Positions 35,115-43,807 of a stretch of 61,700 nucleotides of DNA are shown here, one piece after another. This DNA comes from Acidobacteriota bacterium (GTDB taxonomy: Bacteria; Acidobacteriota; Blastocatellia; UBA7656). A program made the translations under genes and the position numbers. Each line of letters begins with the position of its first letter. Position 1 is the stretch's first letter. Under the pieces are notes generated by a model. That model did no database searches and had not been told where the DNA came from. It saw only the letters and a list, made by a program, of their open reading frames with translations. The stretch spans positions 1-61,700 of the forward strand of contig JACQDB010000016.1 of assembly GCA_016201275.1 (NCBI GenBank), written 5' to 3'.

Positions 35115-36212
35115 ATGAGCAAAAGAGAGATTGCAGCGCGGATATTGGATAATAGCCTGGTCAGAGGGTTCTGGCGTGCCGGTGGGCGTTTCCGCAAAGG
35201 GCTACGCATCCTCGCTTATCATCGCGTACTGGATTACGCGCCCACGTCTTTTCCGTTTGATGAAGCGGTCATCAGCGCCAGCCCCGATGAGTTTTATCAA
35301 CAGATGAAATTCGTCAAGCAACATTTCGAGGTCATCTCGTTTGCCGATTTGTATGAGTGTGAAAAGGCCGGGCGGCAGTGGCCGAATCGCGCTTTGATTG
35401 TCACCTTCGATGACGGCTATCGAGATAATTACACCAATGCGTTTCCGGTTCTCAACGCCTTCAATATTCCGGCGACCATTTTTTTAGTCACTGGTCACAT
35501 CGGCCAGACCAAACTATTCTGGTGGGACGCGGTCGCCTACTGCATCAAGCATACCAAATTGTTGGCCAAGAATTTTCCGCAGATTTCCAGCCAAACTTTG
35601 AGCCTGGTCAAGGCCAGCGATAAACAGTTCGCCATACATCTGATTCTTGGTTGGATCAAGCACGTTCCCGATAAGGTCAGTCGCAAGTTTCTGGAGCGCT
35701 TGCCCGATGAGTTGAAAGTCGAGATGCCGGACGATTTAGGCGCGGGCGTCCATCTATCGTGGGACGAAGTTCGCGAGATGAGCAAACAGAAAATCGAATT
35801 CGGCAGTCATACGGTGACGCATCCCATTCTTGCCAACATCAGCGAAGCGCAATTGGAACGCGAGATTGTCGAAAGCAAAAAGACCATAGAGCAAGAGCTT
35901 GGCAAAGAGATTTTGTCGTTGGCTTATCCGGTCGGTCGCAAGAGTAAATTCAATCAACTGGCGCAAAAGCTGGCGGCCAATCATGGCTTTCGTTACGCGG
36001 TCTCGTATGAAGAAGGCGTGGTCTTTCAAAAAGAGTTCGACCCGTTCGCTATGCCGCGTGTCCACGTTGAAACTGAATACAGCAAGAGTCTGTTTCGCGC
36101 CAATCTGATGTTCCCGCATTTGATTTTGGGCGGCGAGCGTTGGCCGCATCTGGCTTTGGAATATCAGGAAGCCATGAAGCTATCGGCCTCCGGGATGACG
36201 CAGGAAAGTTAA
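35115..36212 (+). CDS. NodB-type polysaccharide deacetylase, large form
   Basis: 365 residues. The N-terminal basic stretch leads to LRILAYHRVLDYAP. The deacetylase core has VTFDDGYRDNYTN (about 96-108) and GSHTVTHPIL (about 235), with an inserted helical segment of about 80 residues between them (LFWWDAVAYCIKH to PDDLGAGVHL). AYPVGRK supplies the late motif. The insert resembles deacetylases linked to exosortase/PEP-CTERM glycan loci. It follows the GNAT gene by 43 bp and precedes a GT4 gene. Likely cytoplasmic or membrane-associated because no signal peptide is seen. Confidence 0.9.
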   Translation: MSKREIAARILDNSLVRGFWRAGGRFRKGLRILAYHRVLDYAPTSFPFDEAVISASPDEFYQQMKFVKQHFEVISFADLYECEKAGRQWPNRALIVTFDDGYRDNYTNAFPVLNAFNIPATIFLVTGHIGQTKLFWWDAVAYCIKHTKLLAKNFPQISSQTLSLVKASDKQFAIHLILGWIKHVPDKVSRKFLERLPDELKVEMPDDLGAGVHLSWDEVREMSKQKIEFGSHTVTHPILANISEAQLEREIVESKKTIEQELGKEILSLAYPVGRKSKFNQLAQKLAANHGFRYAVSYEEGVVFQKEFDPFAMPRVHVETEYSKSLFRANLMFPHLILGGERWPHLALEYQEAMKLSASGMTQES

Positions 36213-36256
36213 GTACGCAAACGAACCACGGGCAGCCACGATGCTCAAGGGAATTC

Positions 36257-37420
36257 ATGTTGACCAATTTCACACAGAGCAAAACCAATTTAAGCCCACA
36301 ACGAGCGTTGGTGCAAAGCGACACCACGGTTGAAGCAATTCGCGTGATGCAAGTGACTTGGGGATTGGTGGCGGGCGGCGCGGAGATGTACGCTCTGACC
36401 ATTGCGGCAAATCTCGACGCTCGAAAATATCAAACGCTGCTCTGCGCCATAGACAAAGGCGGCGCGCTGGAACCGGAAATCGAGCAACAACGCATTCCAT
36501 ATTTTGTGATGCACCGCCGTTCGGGGCTGGATGTCAAATTGTTCTGGCGAATGTATCGTCTGTTCAAAGAACAGCGCGTAGATGTAGTTCACACGCATCA
36601 CTTCAATCAACTGTTGTACAGCTTTCTGGGGGCGAAACTTGCAGGCGCTAGAATCATTCACATGGAGCATTCGGTTGAATTTCTCAAGCGCAAACGATTA
36701 GCCATCGCGCTGAATTTTTTATCGCGTTGCTGCGACAAAGTGCTTGCCATAGGCAGCGACGGAGCCAGAGCCTTGAAAGAGTTGGCAGGGATTCCCGCCG
36801 CGAAAGTGGAAATCATTCGCGCCGGGGTTGACCGTAAAAACTACGGTGAAGCGAAGAGCGCCGCACGGGCGGCTCTGGGGTTCAATGACGCGGAAAAAAT
36901 TGTCGTTATCGTGGCGCGCTTGTTTCCCGAAAAGAATCATCAACTGTTGCTCGAAGCCTTTGCAGAGGTCGTCGGTCGTGCGACCAAGGCGCGCCTGTTA
37001 ATCGTCGGCGAGGGCGTTGAAGATGCCAACATACGGGCAGCCATCAACCGATTAAACTTGACCGAGTGCGTGACCATGCTGGGCGTGCGCCGCGATGTGG
37101 CGCGCTTGCTGGCGGCCTCCGATGTCTTCGCGTTGGCCTCCGACCGCGAAGGTTTGCCAATCGCTGTGCTGGAAGCCATGGCCGCCGGTATGCCTGTCGT
37201 GGCAACCGCAGTAGGTGATCTGCCGATGGTCGTCAAGGATAAAGAGACCGGTCGTATCGTTCCCGCTAAAGATGCCAAAGCGCTGGCGGCGGCGCTCTTG
37301 GAAATTTTGAACGATGAAAAAAAGGCAATAAAAATGGGCGAAAACGCTTTGCAGGCAGTGGAAGAGTACAGCTTGCAAACCATGATAGCGAAACTCGCAA
37401 GGCTGTATTCGGGGCAGTGA
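36257..37420 (+). CDS. Glycosyltransferase family 4
   Basis: 387 residues from ATG 36257 (AAGGG 6 nt upstream); the open frame extends into the deacetylase gene but codons there are out of phase with a real start. The N-domain has VMQVTWGLVAGGAEMYALTIAA; the C-domain has VIVARLFPEKNHQLLLEAFAEV, LIVGEGVED and LASDREGLPIAVLEAMAAGMPVVAT. The Glu residues of the EX7E motif are present. One of three GT4 enzymes in the locus; acceptor and linkage not predictable. Confidence 0.9.
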   Translation: MLTNFTQSKTNLSPQRALVQSDTTVEAIRVMQVTWGLVAGGAEMYALTIAANLDARKYQTLLCAIDKGGALEPEIEQQRIPYFVMHRRSGLDVKLFWRMYRLFKEQRVDVVHTHHFNQLLYSFLGAKLAGARIIHMEHSVEFLKRKRLAIALNFLSRCCDKVLAIGSDGARALKELAGIPAAKVEIIRAGVDRKNYGEAKSAARAALGFNDAEKIVVIVARLFPEKNHQLLLEAFAEVVGRATKARLLIVGEGVEDANIRAAINRLNLTECVTMLGVRRDVARLLAASDVFALASDREGLPIAVLEAMAAGMPVVATAVGDLPMVVKDKETGRIVPAKDAKALAAALLEILNDEKKAIKMGENALQAVEEYSLQTMIAKLARLYSGQ

Positions 37421-37484
37421 TTGGGTGAACACAAAGCACCTATAGTTGGTTCCGAGTTGCTTAACCAATCTGACGAAAATCACA

Positions 37485-38747
37485 ATGAGCATCAACACAA
37501 CAACCGAAAAACCGAATCCCCAAGGGGTCGCGGTGATGGATTCAAGCACGCCGCAAGCGCGCCGCTCTTTTGCCAACGCGCCGCCCTCAGAGAATGCTGC
37601 GACAACAGTAAGGCTGCCGGATAACCAGTTCTCTGTCGTCGTAGTGCGCGGCGGCGAGGACTTGCAAGTGCGCCTCAAAGATTGGCAAGCCCTCGCTGCT
37701 GAAGCGATTGAACCGAACTGCTTTTATGAAGCGTGGATGTTGATTCCGGCGCTTGCCTCGTTGGCGGCAAACGCCGATTTATATTTTGTATTTGTCTATG
37801 CGCCTGATCCTTTGCGGCCTTTGGGAGCAAAAATACTATGCGGGTTTTTTCCATTGGAGTGGTCGCGGCGCTATAAAAATTTGCCGGTGTCGGTGTTGCG
37901 TTTGTGGAAGCACGACTATTGTTTTTTGTGTACGCCTTTGTTGAAAGGCGGAGTTGAACGCGAAACTCTAGCGGCGTTTTTCGATTGGCTCGCATCCGAA
38001 GCATCGCCTGCGACCTTGATGGAGTTTTGCAGCCTTGCCGCTGACGGCGCGTTTCACCAATTGCTGCTCGATGAATTGAATCACCGCGCTTCGTTGAGCT
38101 TTGTTGACGAGCGTTATAACCGCGCCCTGCTGCGACCGGATAACTGCGAAGGCATTTCCGGCAGGCACAAAAAAGAGTTGCGACGACAACAGAATCGTCT
38201 AGCCGAGGAGGGCTTGCTCGAATACGTTGCGCTGGAAGATGATGCGGCGGTTGGAACTTGGATCAAGGATTTTTTGGCGCTCGAAGCCAGCGGCTGGAAA
38301 GGCCAACAGCAAAGCGCCTTTGCTTCCGAAGCGTCCAGCAGAAGATTTTTTGAGGCGGCAGTAAAAGCGGCGTTTGCCGAACAGCAATTGATGATGCTGG
38401 CGTTGCGCTTGAACGGCAAGCCGATTGCGATGAAGTGCAATTTCCTGACCGGACGCCGAGCCTTTGCTTTCAAAATCGCCTTCGATGAAACCTACTCGCG
38501 TTATTCACCGGGGGTGTTATTAGAGTTAGAAAATATGCGGCGCGTGAACGCGAGTCCGACAATTGAATGGATGGATTCCTGCGCCGTGTCGGATCATTTC
38601 ATGATTAATCGTTTGTGGACCAAGCGCCGCACCATCGAAAGCCTGGTGGTTTCGACAGGCAAAGGTCCGGCGGATTTTGTCGTCGCCGCGCTGCCTTTGC
38701 TGCGCTGGTTCAAGCGCCAGCTATCGCGCCAAACTGAACCGTCATAA
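37485..38747 (+). CDS. CelD/BioF2-type GNAT acyltransferase, second copy
   Basis: 420 residues from ATG 37485; ATG 37536, with AAGGGG upstream, is an equally good start because the first residues are low complexity. The core has the CelD-family arrangement: SGRHKKELRRQQNRL, FLALEASGWKGQQQSAF, LNGKPIAMKCNFL, FAFKIAFDETYSRYSPGVLLELE and EWMDSCAVSD. It is distantly related to the gene at 33932, suggesting two different acyl transfers to the same glycan. It is followed 23 bp later by the cupin gene. Confidence 0.85.
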   Translation: MSINTTTEKPNPQGVAVMDSSTPQARRSFANAPPSENAATTVRLPDNQFSVVVVRGGEDLQVRLKDWQALAAEAIEPNCFYEAWMLIPALASLAANADLYFVFVYAPDPLRPLGAKILCGFFPLEWSRRYKNLPVSVLRLWKHDYCFLCTPLLKGGVERETLAAFFDWLASEASPATLMEFCSLAADGAFHQLLLDELNHRASLSFVDERYNRALLRPDNCEGISGRHKKELRRQQNRLAEEGLLEYVALEDDAAVGTWIKDFLALEASGWKGQQQSAFASEASSRRFFEAAVKAAFAEQQLMMLALRLNGKPIAMKCNFLTGRRAFAFKIAFDETYSRYSPGVLLELENMRRVNASPTIEWMDSCAVSDHFMINRLWTKRRTIESLVVSTGKGPADFVVAALPLLRWFKRQLSRQTEPS

Positions 38748-38770
38748 ACCCGTATGGAGGTCGTAAAAAA

Positions 38771-39697
38771 ATGAGTGCAAGCACCGTAGTAAATGAAACC
38801 ACTGAAGCAGCGGCGAATTCTCTAGCGCCGCTGAAAAGCGAAACGCCAAGGCATCTGGAAATTGATGACGCCGAATTCCGTCGCCATTTCAATCGCAAGG
38901 CTTTTCATATTCGCCACCATCTGGCCGATCATCCGCTGTTTACTTTGCCGCGTCTGGTCGAGTTGTACCGAAGTTTGCCCGAAGGCCATGTGGAATATAA
39001 CGCCGGAAATATTCCCGTCAGCCAAGACCCCAACTTGACGCCGCACAATGGCCTGTCGCCGGAAGAGACGATTCGCCGCATTGAAGAATGTCAGTCTTGG
39101 TTGGTCATCAAGCACGTCGAAAACCAACCCGGCTACCGCGAATTGTTGAATGAATGCCTAGACCAGATTGAGCCGCACTCCGAAGCTTTTGCGCCGCAGA
39201 TGTGCAAACGCGAAGCTTTCATTTTCATCTCGTCGCCGGGTTCGGTCACGCCCTTTCACATGGATCCCGAATACAGTTTTCTGTTACAGATTCGCGGTCA
39301 CAAAACCATCAGTATGTTCGATGGCGCAGACCGTTCGATTCTTAGCGAAGAAGATTTGGAGCAATATCTTTCCGGCGGTCATCGCAACCTGACTTTCAAA
39401 GACGAGTTTCAAGCCAAAGCCTGGGTCAATGAATTAACGCCGGGGCAAGGTCTGCACGTTCCCTTGACGACGCCGCATTGGGTGCAAAACGGCAACGCCG
39501 TCTCGGTCTCTTTCAGCATCGCGTTTCAATCAAAGCAATCGGAGCAAAAAAAGATTGTCTATACGACGAATGCCTATCTACGCAAAAAGGGCTTGCAGCC
39601 TGTCGCCTATGGCACATCGAAGTGGCGCGACGAAGCGAAATATTTTTCCTATCGAGCTTTGCGCCGCGCCTTTTATCTGTTCGGCAAAGAGTTGTAA
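38771..39697 (+). CDS. JmjC/cupin-8-like 2-oxoglutarate oxygenase family protein
   Basis: 308 residues; GGAGG upstream of ATG. Cupin-fold metal site: FHMDPE (His-x-Asp, about residue 160) and a distal HVPLTTPHWVQNG (about 227-239), with KTISMF between as a possible 2-oxoglutarate contact. Family members hydroxylate proteins or small molecules using Fe(II) and 2-oxoglutarate. Placement after the second GNAT and before a GT2 suggests it oxidises a glycan substituent or an enzyme of the locus; this is inference. Confidence 0.8.
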   Translation: MSASTVVNETTEAAANSLAPLKSETPRHLEIDDAEFRRHFNRKAFHIRHHLADHPLFTLPRLVELYRSLPEGHVEYNAGNIPVSQDPNLTPHNGLSPEETIRRIEECQSWLVIKHVENQPGYRELLNECLDQIEPHSEAFAPQMCKREAFIFISSPGSVTPFHMDPEYSFLLQIRGHKTISMFDGADRSILSEEDLEQYLSGGHRNLTFKDEFQAKAWVNELTPGQGLHVPLTTPHWVQNGNAVSVSFSIAFQSKQSEQKKIVYTTNAYLRKKGLQPVAYGTSKWRDEAKYFSYRALRRAFYLFGKEL

Positions 39698-39773
39698 GAG
39701 TTGGCAGCGCAACCGCGAGGCAGCGCCAACGACTGCCTGAAACATACAAAGTACAAGGCGCATAGCGTCGTCA

Positions 39774-41003
39774 ATGCCCTTGAAAGGTTTGGTGAAAGAA
39801 ATGCCCCTGGTCTCCATCATTATGCCCACGTTCAATCGCGCCGACACCATCAAGCGCGCCATTGACAGCGTAGTGGCGCAGTCGTTCACGGATTGGGAGT
39901 TGCTCGTCGTGGATGATGGTTCGACCGACAACACCGCCGCCATCGTGCCGCCGCTGGATTCGCGCATTGTCTTGATACGGCAGGAAAATCAAGGCGTAGC
40001 GGGGGCGCGCAATACGGGACTGCGCGCCAGTCGCGGGGCGTTGATCGCTTTCCTTGATTCGGATGATGAATGGCTGCCGTATTTTTTGGAACTGGGCGTC
40101 AATTTCTTTCGCGCCTTTCCTGAAGAGGACTTGTTGAGCGGCGAAATCTGGGAATATTTCGGCAAAAATCGTTATGTGAATCACTATCGCGTCGAAGCCG
40201 AAGAGACTTATCTCAAGATGGCGCGGCGCATCAATTCACCGTTGCTGGATTTGCCGAAAGGCGAAAGCGATCCGTACTTGCGCTTTTACGAATGCCGCGA
40301 AGCGATAGGCGATTGGGGACGGGCGGTTGTTGAACGCAGCGGTTATCAACAAGCGTTCTGGTATCACGGCGATATTTTTCAACACTGGCGTTGGGGCTGG
40401 ATGATGACTTCGCAAGCTATGATGATGACGCGCCGCGCTTTCGAGCGCGTCGGTTATATGGATAGCACGTACAAAGTCATAGGCGATTTCGGCTGGCTGG
40501 CGAATTTGTGCAGACATTTTCGTATGAATTATCTTGCGCTTCCGGCCTGCATTAAGCACGAGTATGCCGACGAAAATCAAGACCTCGCGCAGCATCACAT
40601 CGTCAAAGGCAACAGCGAAAATCTCTATGCCAAAGATATGTTGCGTTGGTTTGATGAGTTGTTCGGGAAGGCCCAACCGGACGACCGCGAGTTAAAAGCC
40701 TTGCGCGGTTTTCGGCTATACTACATCGCGCAAACGGCTTTGGAGAATGGCCGACGTGACGAAGCCTTGCAGTATTTGCGGGAGGCGCATCACCACTTCC
40801 CTGCGCTGCGCCGCGCTCAGGCTTTGCAGCTTTTAGTGCGCGTCATGCCGAACATCGAGTGGGCGCGCAAGACCTATGATTTTTTTGCACGCACGGGTTA
40901 TACCTGGCATCTTTTGCTCAGTAAAGAAGTGACGGTGGGGGCGCTGCTCTACAAAAGCATAGGCAAAATTTACGAGAGCTTCAGTTCAGTCCTAGACCTG
41001 TAA
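39774..41003 (+). CDS. Glycosyltransferase family 2
   Basis: 409 residues. The GT-A fold begins PLVSIIMPTFNRADTIKRAIDSV, with VVDDGSTD (about 49) and the metal-binding AFLDSDDEW (about 86). The C-terminal 130 residues are helical, TPR-like. ATG 39774 is used; ATG 39801 right before the conserved beta strand is an alternative start. Last gene of the plus-strand glycan arm. It would add a sugar from a nucleotide donor on the cytoplasmic side. Confidence 0.9.
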   Translation: MPLKGLVKEMPLVSIIMPTFNRADTIKRAIDSVVAQSFTDWELLVVDDGSTDNTAAIVPPLDSRIVLIRQENQGVAGARNTGLRASRGALIAFLDSDDEWLPYFLELGVNFFRAFPEEDLLSGEIWEYFGKNRYVNHYRVEAEETYLKMARRINSPLLDLPKGESDPYLRFYECREAIGDWGRAVVERSGYQQAFWYHGDIFQHWRWGWMMTSQAMMMTRRAFERVGYMDSTYKVIGDFGWLANLCRHFRMNYLALPACIKHEYADENQDLAQHHIVKGNSENLYAKDMLRWFDELFGKAQPDDRELKALRGFRLYYIAQTALENGRRDEALQYLREAHHHFPALRRAQALQLLVRVMPNIEWARKTYDFFARTGYTWHLLLSKEVTVGALLYKSIGKIYESFSSVLDL

Positions 41004-41171
41004 ACTTTGTGCGGGTGTGCTGCGAGCTAGACCCTCTTCCCCAATTGATGTGGCGAAGTGAACGCGCCAGCTTTGCGAATCTTGGCGACTTGGCGCGGCA
41101 TTGGTTGTTAGTGTCACCAAATTTCCAACATCACCGAAACGCTGCGGTAAAAGACCGCACGCTTGGAAAAA

Positions 41172-41330
41172 TCACTCCTCCTCTTGTTGATAAGGGCAAT
41201 GCCGACAGCCTGAATTGCAACAATAACCGCGTCGCAACAGATACGCGCTGGTAAACACCATCAAGCCGTTTTCCCAGTAGTAATCTATGCCTTCGATCAG
41301 TTTTGCAGAAGCGTCAAAGTTTGCAGCCAT
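41172..41330 (-). CDS. DUF5522-type cysteine microprotein (52 aa)
   Basis: A 52-residue frame read leftward from ATG 41330: MAANFDASAKLIEGIDYYWE..., then a VFTSAYLLRRGYCC start of the signature and CNSGCRHCPY. The VFTxxYLxxRGYCCxxGCRHCPY arrangement is the hallmark of the DUF5522 family of tiny Cys-rich proteins; the four cysteines could bind a metal. No Shine-Dalgarno is evident. It follows the M28 peptidase gene on the same strand after 66 bp. Function unknown. Confidence 0.8.
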   Translation of the reverse strand: MAANFDASAKLIEGIDYYWENGLMVFTSAYLLRRGYCCNSGCRHCPYQQEEE

Positions 41331-41396
41331 AATTTTATTGCGATAGCGGAACGGTTTTTCACCAATGACGAACCCAAAAAAATATTCCCCGCACGA

Positions 41397-42548
41397 TTAT
41401 TTGCCGTGGTGTTCTTTCCAGGCTTGCACATACCTTGCGGCTTTGGGATTCGCTTCGTTCCACCGTGGCGCTTGCGGATTGTTGGCGAGCAAGGCAATCG
41501 CCAGCGCTACGGTGCGATCAATCGTCGCCATGTTGTCATAATCAATTTTGTCCCAGTGGTCGCCGACCTTGTGATAATCGGGATAGACATAGGCGACACT
41601 GATGGTGTGTGCCGGTACGCCTTGATCGGCTAAGGCTTGATTGTCGCTTGCGCCGAAATAGCGATCACTGTTGGTCGGGTGCTTGAAAATTTTTACGCCG
41701 GTCATTGCTCCAGCTTTTTGCAGGACAAGTCCAACATCGGAAAAATCGAAGCCGGTTACGGCGGCGGTTTTGATTTGCGCGCCTTCCGTATCGTCGGTGC
41801 GGCCTAGCTGTTCGAGGTTGATGTCGGCAACCGTTTGCTCGATTGGAAAAATCGGATGCGCGCCGTAATAACGCGACCCGACAAGACCGCGCTCTTCGCC
41901 GAAAAAAGTTATAAAGACGAGGCTGCGTTTGGGGCGCTCTTTCATAGCCGCAAAAGCCGCAGCCAGTTCGAGCACCGATACAGTGCCGCTGCCGTCATCG
42001 TTAGCGCCGTTAAAAATTTTGTCGCCTTCCAGATTTTCCCTGATGCCTAAATGGTCGTAGTGCGCCGTGATGAGAATATAGGTATCTTTCAATTTCGGGT
42101 CGGAGCCGCGCAGCAGCCCTATGACATTGCGAACTTTTACCGGCGGCGCATCAAGGGCGGTTTGAGCCTGTGATTGCGGAGGGTTGGGATTTCGGCCTGT
42201 TGCTTTGAGAGTGTTCCAATCGGCGGTTTGAAAATAACCATCGTCGCCTGCCGGTTCGAGTCCGGCGCGGCGAAATTGCGCGGCGATATATTCGGCGGCC
42301 AAATCAAGCCCGCGTGAAGGTGTGCCGCGCCCTTCGAGCAAATCGGAAGCGATGAACGACAGGTGTCCGCGCAAAGAGTTCGCCGAAATTTTATCAAGCA
42401 AGCTTTGCGTGTAGGGCGCAGTTGCCGCTTTTTTTACGGGCGCAGATTTCAGGCGCGGCTTTTTTTGCGCCGCAACCGAGGGCAACGAAAAGGTCACGGC
42501 GATGATGATGCAGAGCAGTGGTTTCACCAAGTGAGTTGAAAAACGCAT
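41397..42548 (-). CDS. Secreted M28-family zinc aminopeptidase
   Basis: 383 residues with a signal peptide (about 1-27). Metal-binding motifs of M28 peptidases are visible: AHYDHLG (about 163), NGANDDGSG (about 184), FFGEERGLVGS (about 220), an Asp in VADINLEQLGR and a late His in YHKVGDHWDKID. It would trim N-terminal residues from peptides outside the cell. A Lys/Pro-rich linker follows the signal peptide. It sits 66 bp after the Ig-like protein gene on the same strand. Confidence 0.92.
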   Translation of the reverse strand: MRFSTHLVKPLLCIIIAVTFSLPSVAAQKKPRLKSAPVKKAATAPYTQSLLDKISANSLRGHLSFIASDLLEGRGTPSRGLDLAAEYIAAQFRRAGLEPAGDDGYFQTADWNTLKATGRNPNPPQSQAQTALDAPPVKVRNVIGLLRGSDPKLKDTYILITAHYDHLGIRENLEGDKIFNGANDDGSGTVSVLELAAAFAAMKERPKRSLVFITFFGEERGLVGSRYYGAHPIFPIEQTVADINLEQLGRTDDTEGAQIKTAAVTGFDFSDVGLVLQKAGAMTGVKIFKHPTNSDRYFGASDNQALADQGVPAHTISVAYVYPDYHKVGDHWDKIDYDNMATIDRTVALAIALLANNPQAPRWNEANPKAARYVQAWKEHHGK

Positions 42549-42614
42549 GAATAGAATGGCCTCCGAGGGCTAGAAAATACTAGCGAATGGGTAAAACTTT
42601 TTGCCGGGTAAAAT

Positions 42615-43412
42615 TTATCGAAAGAAAATATCCACATAATCGGTTTCGTCGCCGCAAGGACTTTGCATCTCCTGCAAGCGCCAATACTTTCGATTCTGGG
42701 TAATCTTAAAGGTCATCTCGCCTTCGCGTTTGCACACCTTGCCGTTGTTGTTGTGACTGACTTTTACTTCTATCGTGCCGTTGAATAAAAACTCTTTGGC
42801 GTCCACTTGAGTGATGACGCCATCAAGTCTGACAACATCGCTGCCTTCTTTCGCACGTTGTTCGCCGCGTATGATGAGCTTGCCTTTTTGATCGGTGACG
42901 ATGGCTTTGCCGAAATAGTCCCAACTGATCCATTGCAGCGAGAAGCGATGCGCGCCTAAAAGCATGGCTTTCGCTCTGGCATCATTGATCAGAGTTTTGG
43001 CAGGCAGGGATTTTGCCTGCGCGCTGGCGGCGGGTTTCGCTTCAACGTCAACAGTCATCGAAGCCACGGACGAGCATTCGGGATGGAGGCCGCCAATTTC
43101 AACCGTAGCGGTGACGCTTTGTCCGCCGAGCGTTTTCGTATCAACACGAATGACCGATGTGCCTTGCCCCGACGTGATGCTTCCGGCGGAGACCGCCCAG
43201 TTAAAAGTAAAATCCTGATTCGCGTTGCCGCCGATAATTTGGGTGCTAAAGAGAATCGCCTGGCCTTCCGGAACCACGTATCCGGGCGCGTTCACTTTGA
43301 CGCTGGGGCATTTGCCTTGCTGCTTTGCCAACCCCTGTGCAGGCGAAAGCGCCAGGCTCAATATAAAAAATGCAGCAACAAAACCGAGAATTACGTTTTT
43401 CAAGTTGATCAT
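42615..43412 (-). CDS. Secreted protein with Ig-like domain, uncharacterised
   Basis: 265 residues from ATG 43412, spaced 5 nt from AGGAG; a GTG at 43418 overlaps that Shine-Dalgarno. Signal peptide about 1-29. Residues about 35-130 look like a PKD/Ig-like beta-sandwich (FTFNWAVSAGSITSGQG). The C-terminal part (about 150-265) has a beta-rich domain with a CGDE end and paired cysteines. No catalytic motif. Proteins of this layout are recurrent in acidobacteria but unnamed. Same orientation as the M28 peptidase downstream. Confidence 0.7.
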   Translation of the reverse strand: MINLKNVILGFVAAFFILSLALSPAQGLAKQQGKCPSVKVNAPGYVVPEGQAILFSTQIIGGNANQDFTFNWAVSAGSITSGQGTSVIRVDTKTLGGQSVTATVEIGGLHPECSSVASMTVDVEAKPAASAQAKSLPAKTLINDARAKAMLLGAHRFSLQWISWDYFGKAIVTDQKGKLIIRGEQRAKEGSDVVRLDGVITQVDAKEFLFNGTIEVKVSHNNNGKVCKREGEMTFKITQNRKYWRLQEMQSPCGDETDYVDIFFR

Positions 43413-43430
43413 TTTCACTCCTATTCACTC

Positions 43431-43643
43431 TTACCTAAAAATTGATGGAAATCGAAAAGCTTCATGAAGGCAACGGCAACGCTGCGATTTTTTCGCGTCT
43501 TTATCAACCAGCAAGACAATCGCAAACGCCATCATCGCGGCTGCGAGAATATAAAATGCGCCGCTGTAGCAGATGAACCACAGCCTGAAGATCTCTGCCC
43601 ATTTGTATCTGTCGGTTGATGGAATGGTTGGCGCATCGGTCAT
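43431..43643 (-). CDS. Small single-pass membrane protein, uncharacterised
   Basis: 70 residues from ATG 43643; a TTG at 43664 is an alternative. One membrane segment (WFICYSGAFYILAAAMMAFAIV) is preceded by an acidic/Ser/Thr N-terminus and followed by a basic, Cys-containing tail. No Shine-Dalgarno is obvious. It ends 18 bp before the Ig-like protein gene, so the two may be co-transcribed. Confidence 0.45.
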   Translation of the reverse strand: MTDAPTIPSTDRYKWAEIFRLWFICYSGAFYILAAAMMAFAIVLLVDKDAKKSQRCRCLHEAFRFPSIFR

Positions 43644-43712
43644 CGGGATTCGTTCGGTATCCAATTTCTTCTGTTTCCGCTTTGGTGCGTTGGTAAAGGT
43701 CTCATTGCCCTG

Positions 43713-43735
43713 AAACCGGCTACTGTAGCCGGTTT
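43713..43735. repeat. GGCTAC/GTAGCC palindrome, copy F3
   Basis: AAACCGGCTAC-T-GTAGCCGGTTT, 11-bp perfect arms, intergenic between the small membrane protein and the SDR gene. Confidence 0.75.
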
Positions 43736-43807
43736 GGTGTCACGTCTGTTATGAATTAACAAGTTCATTCATAAACCGGACGCCGCACCAGGACGCCAGC
43801 CCCGGAT

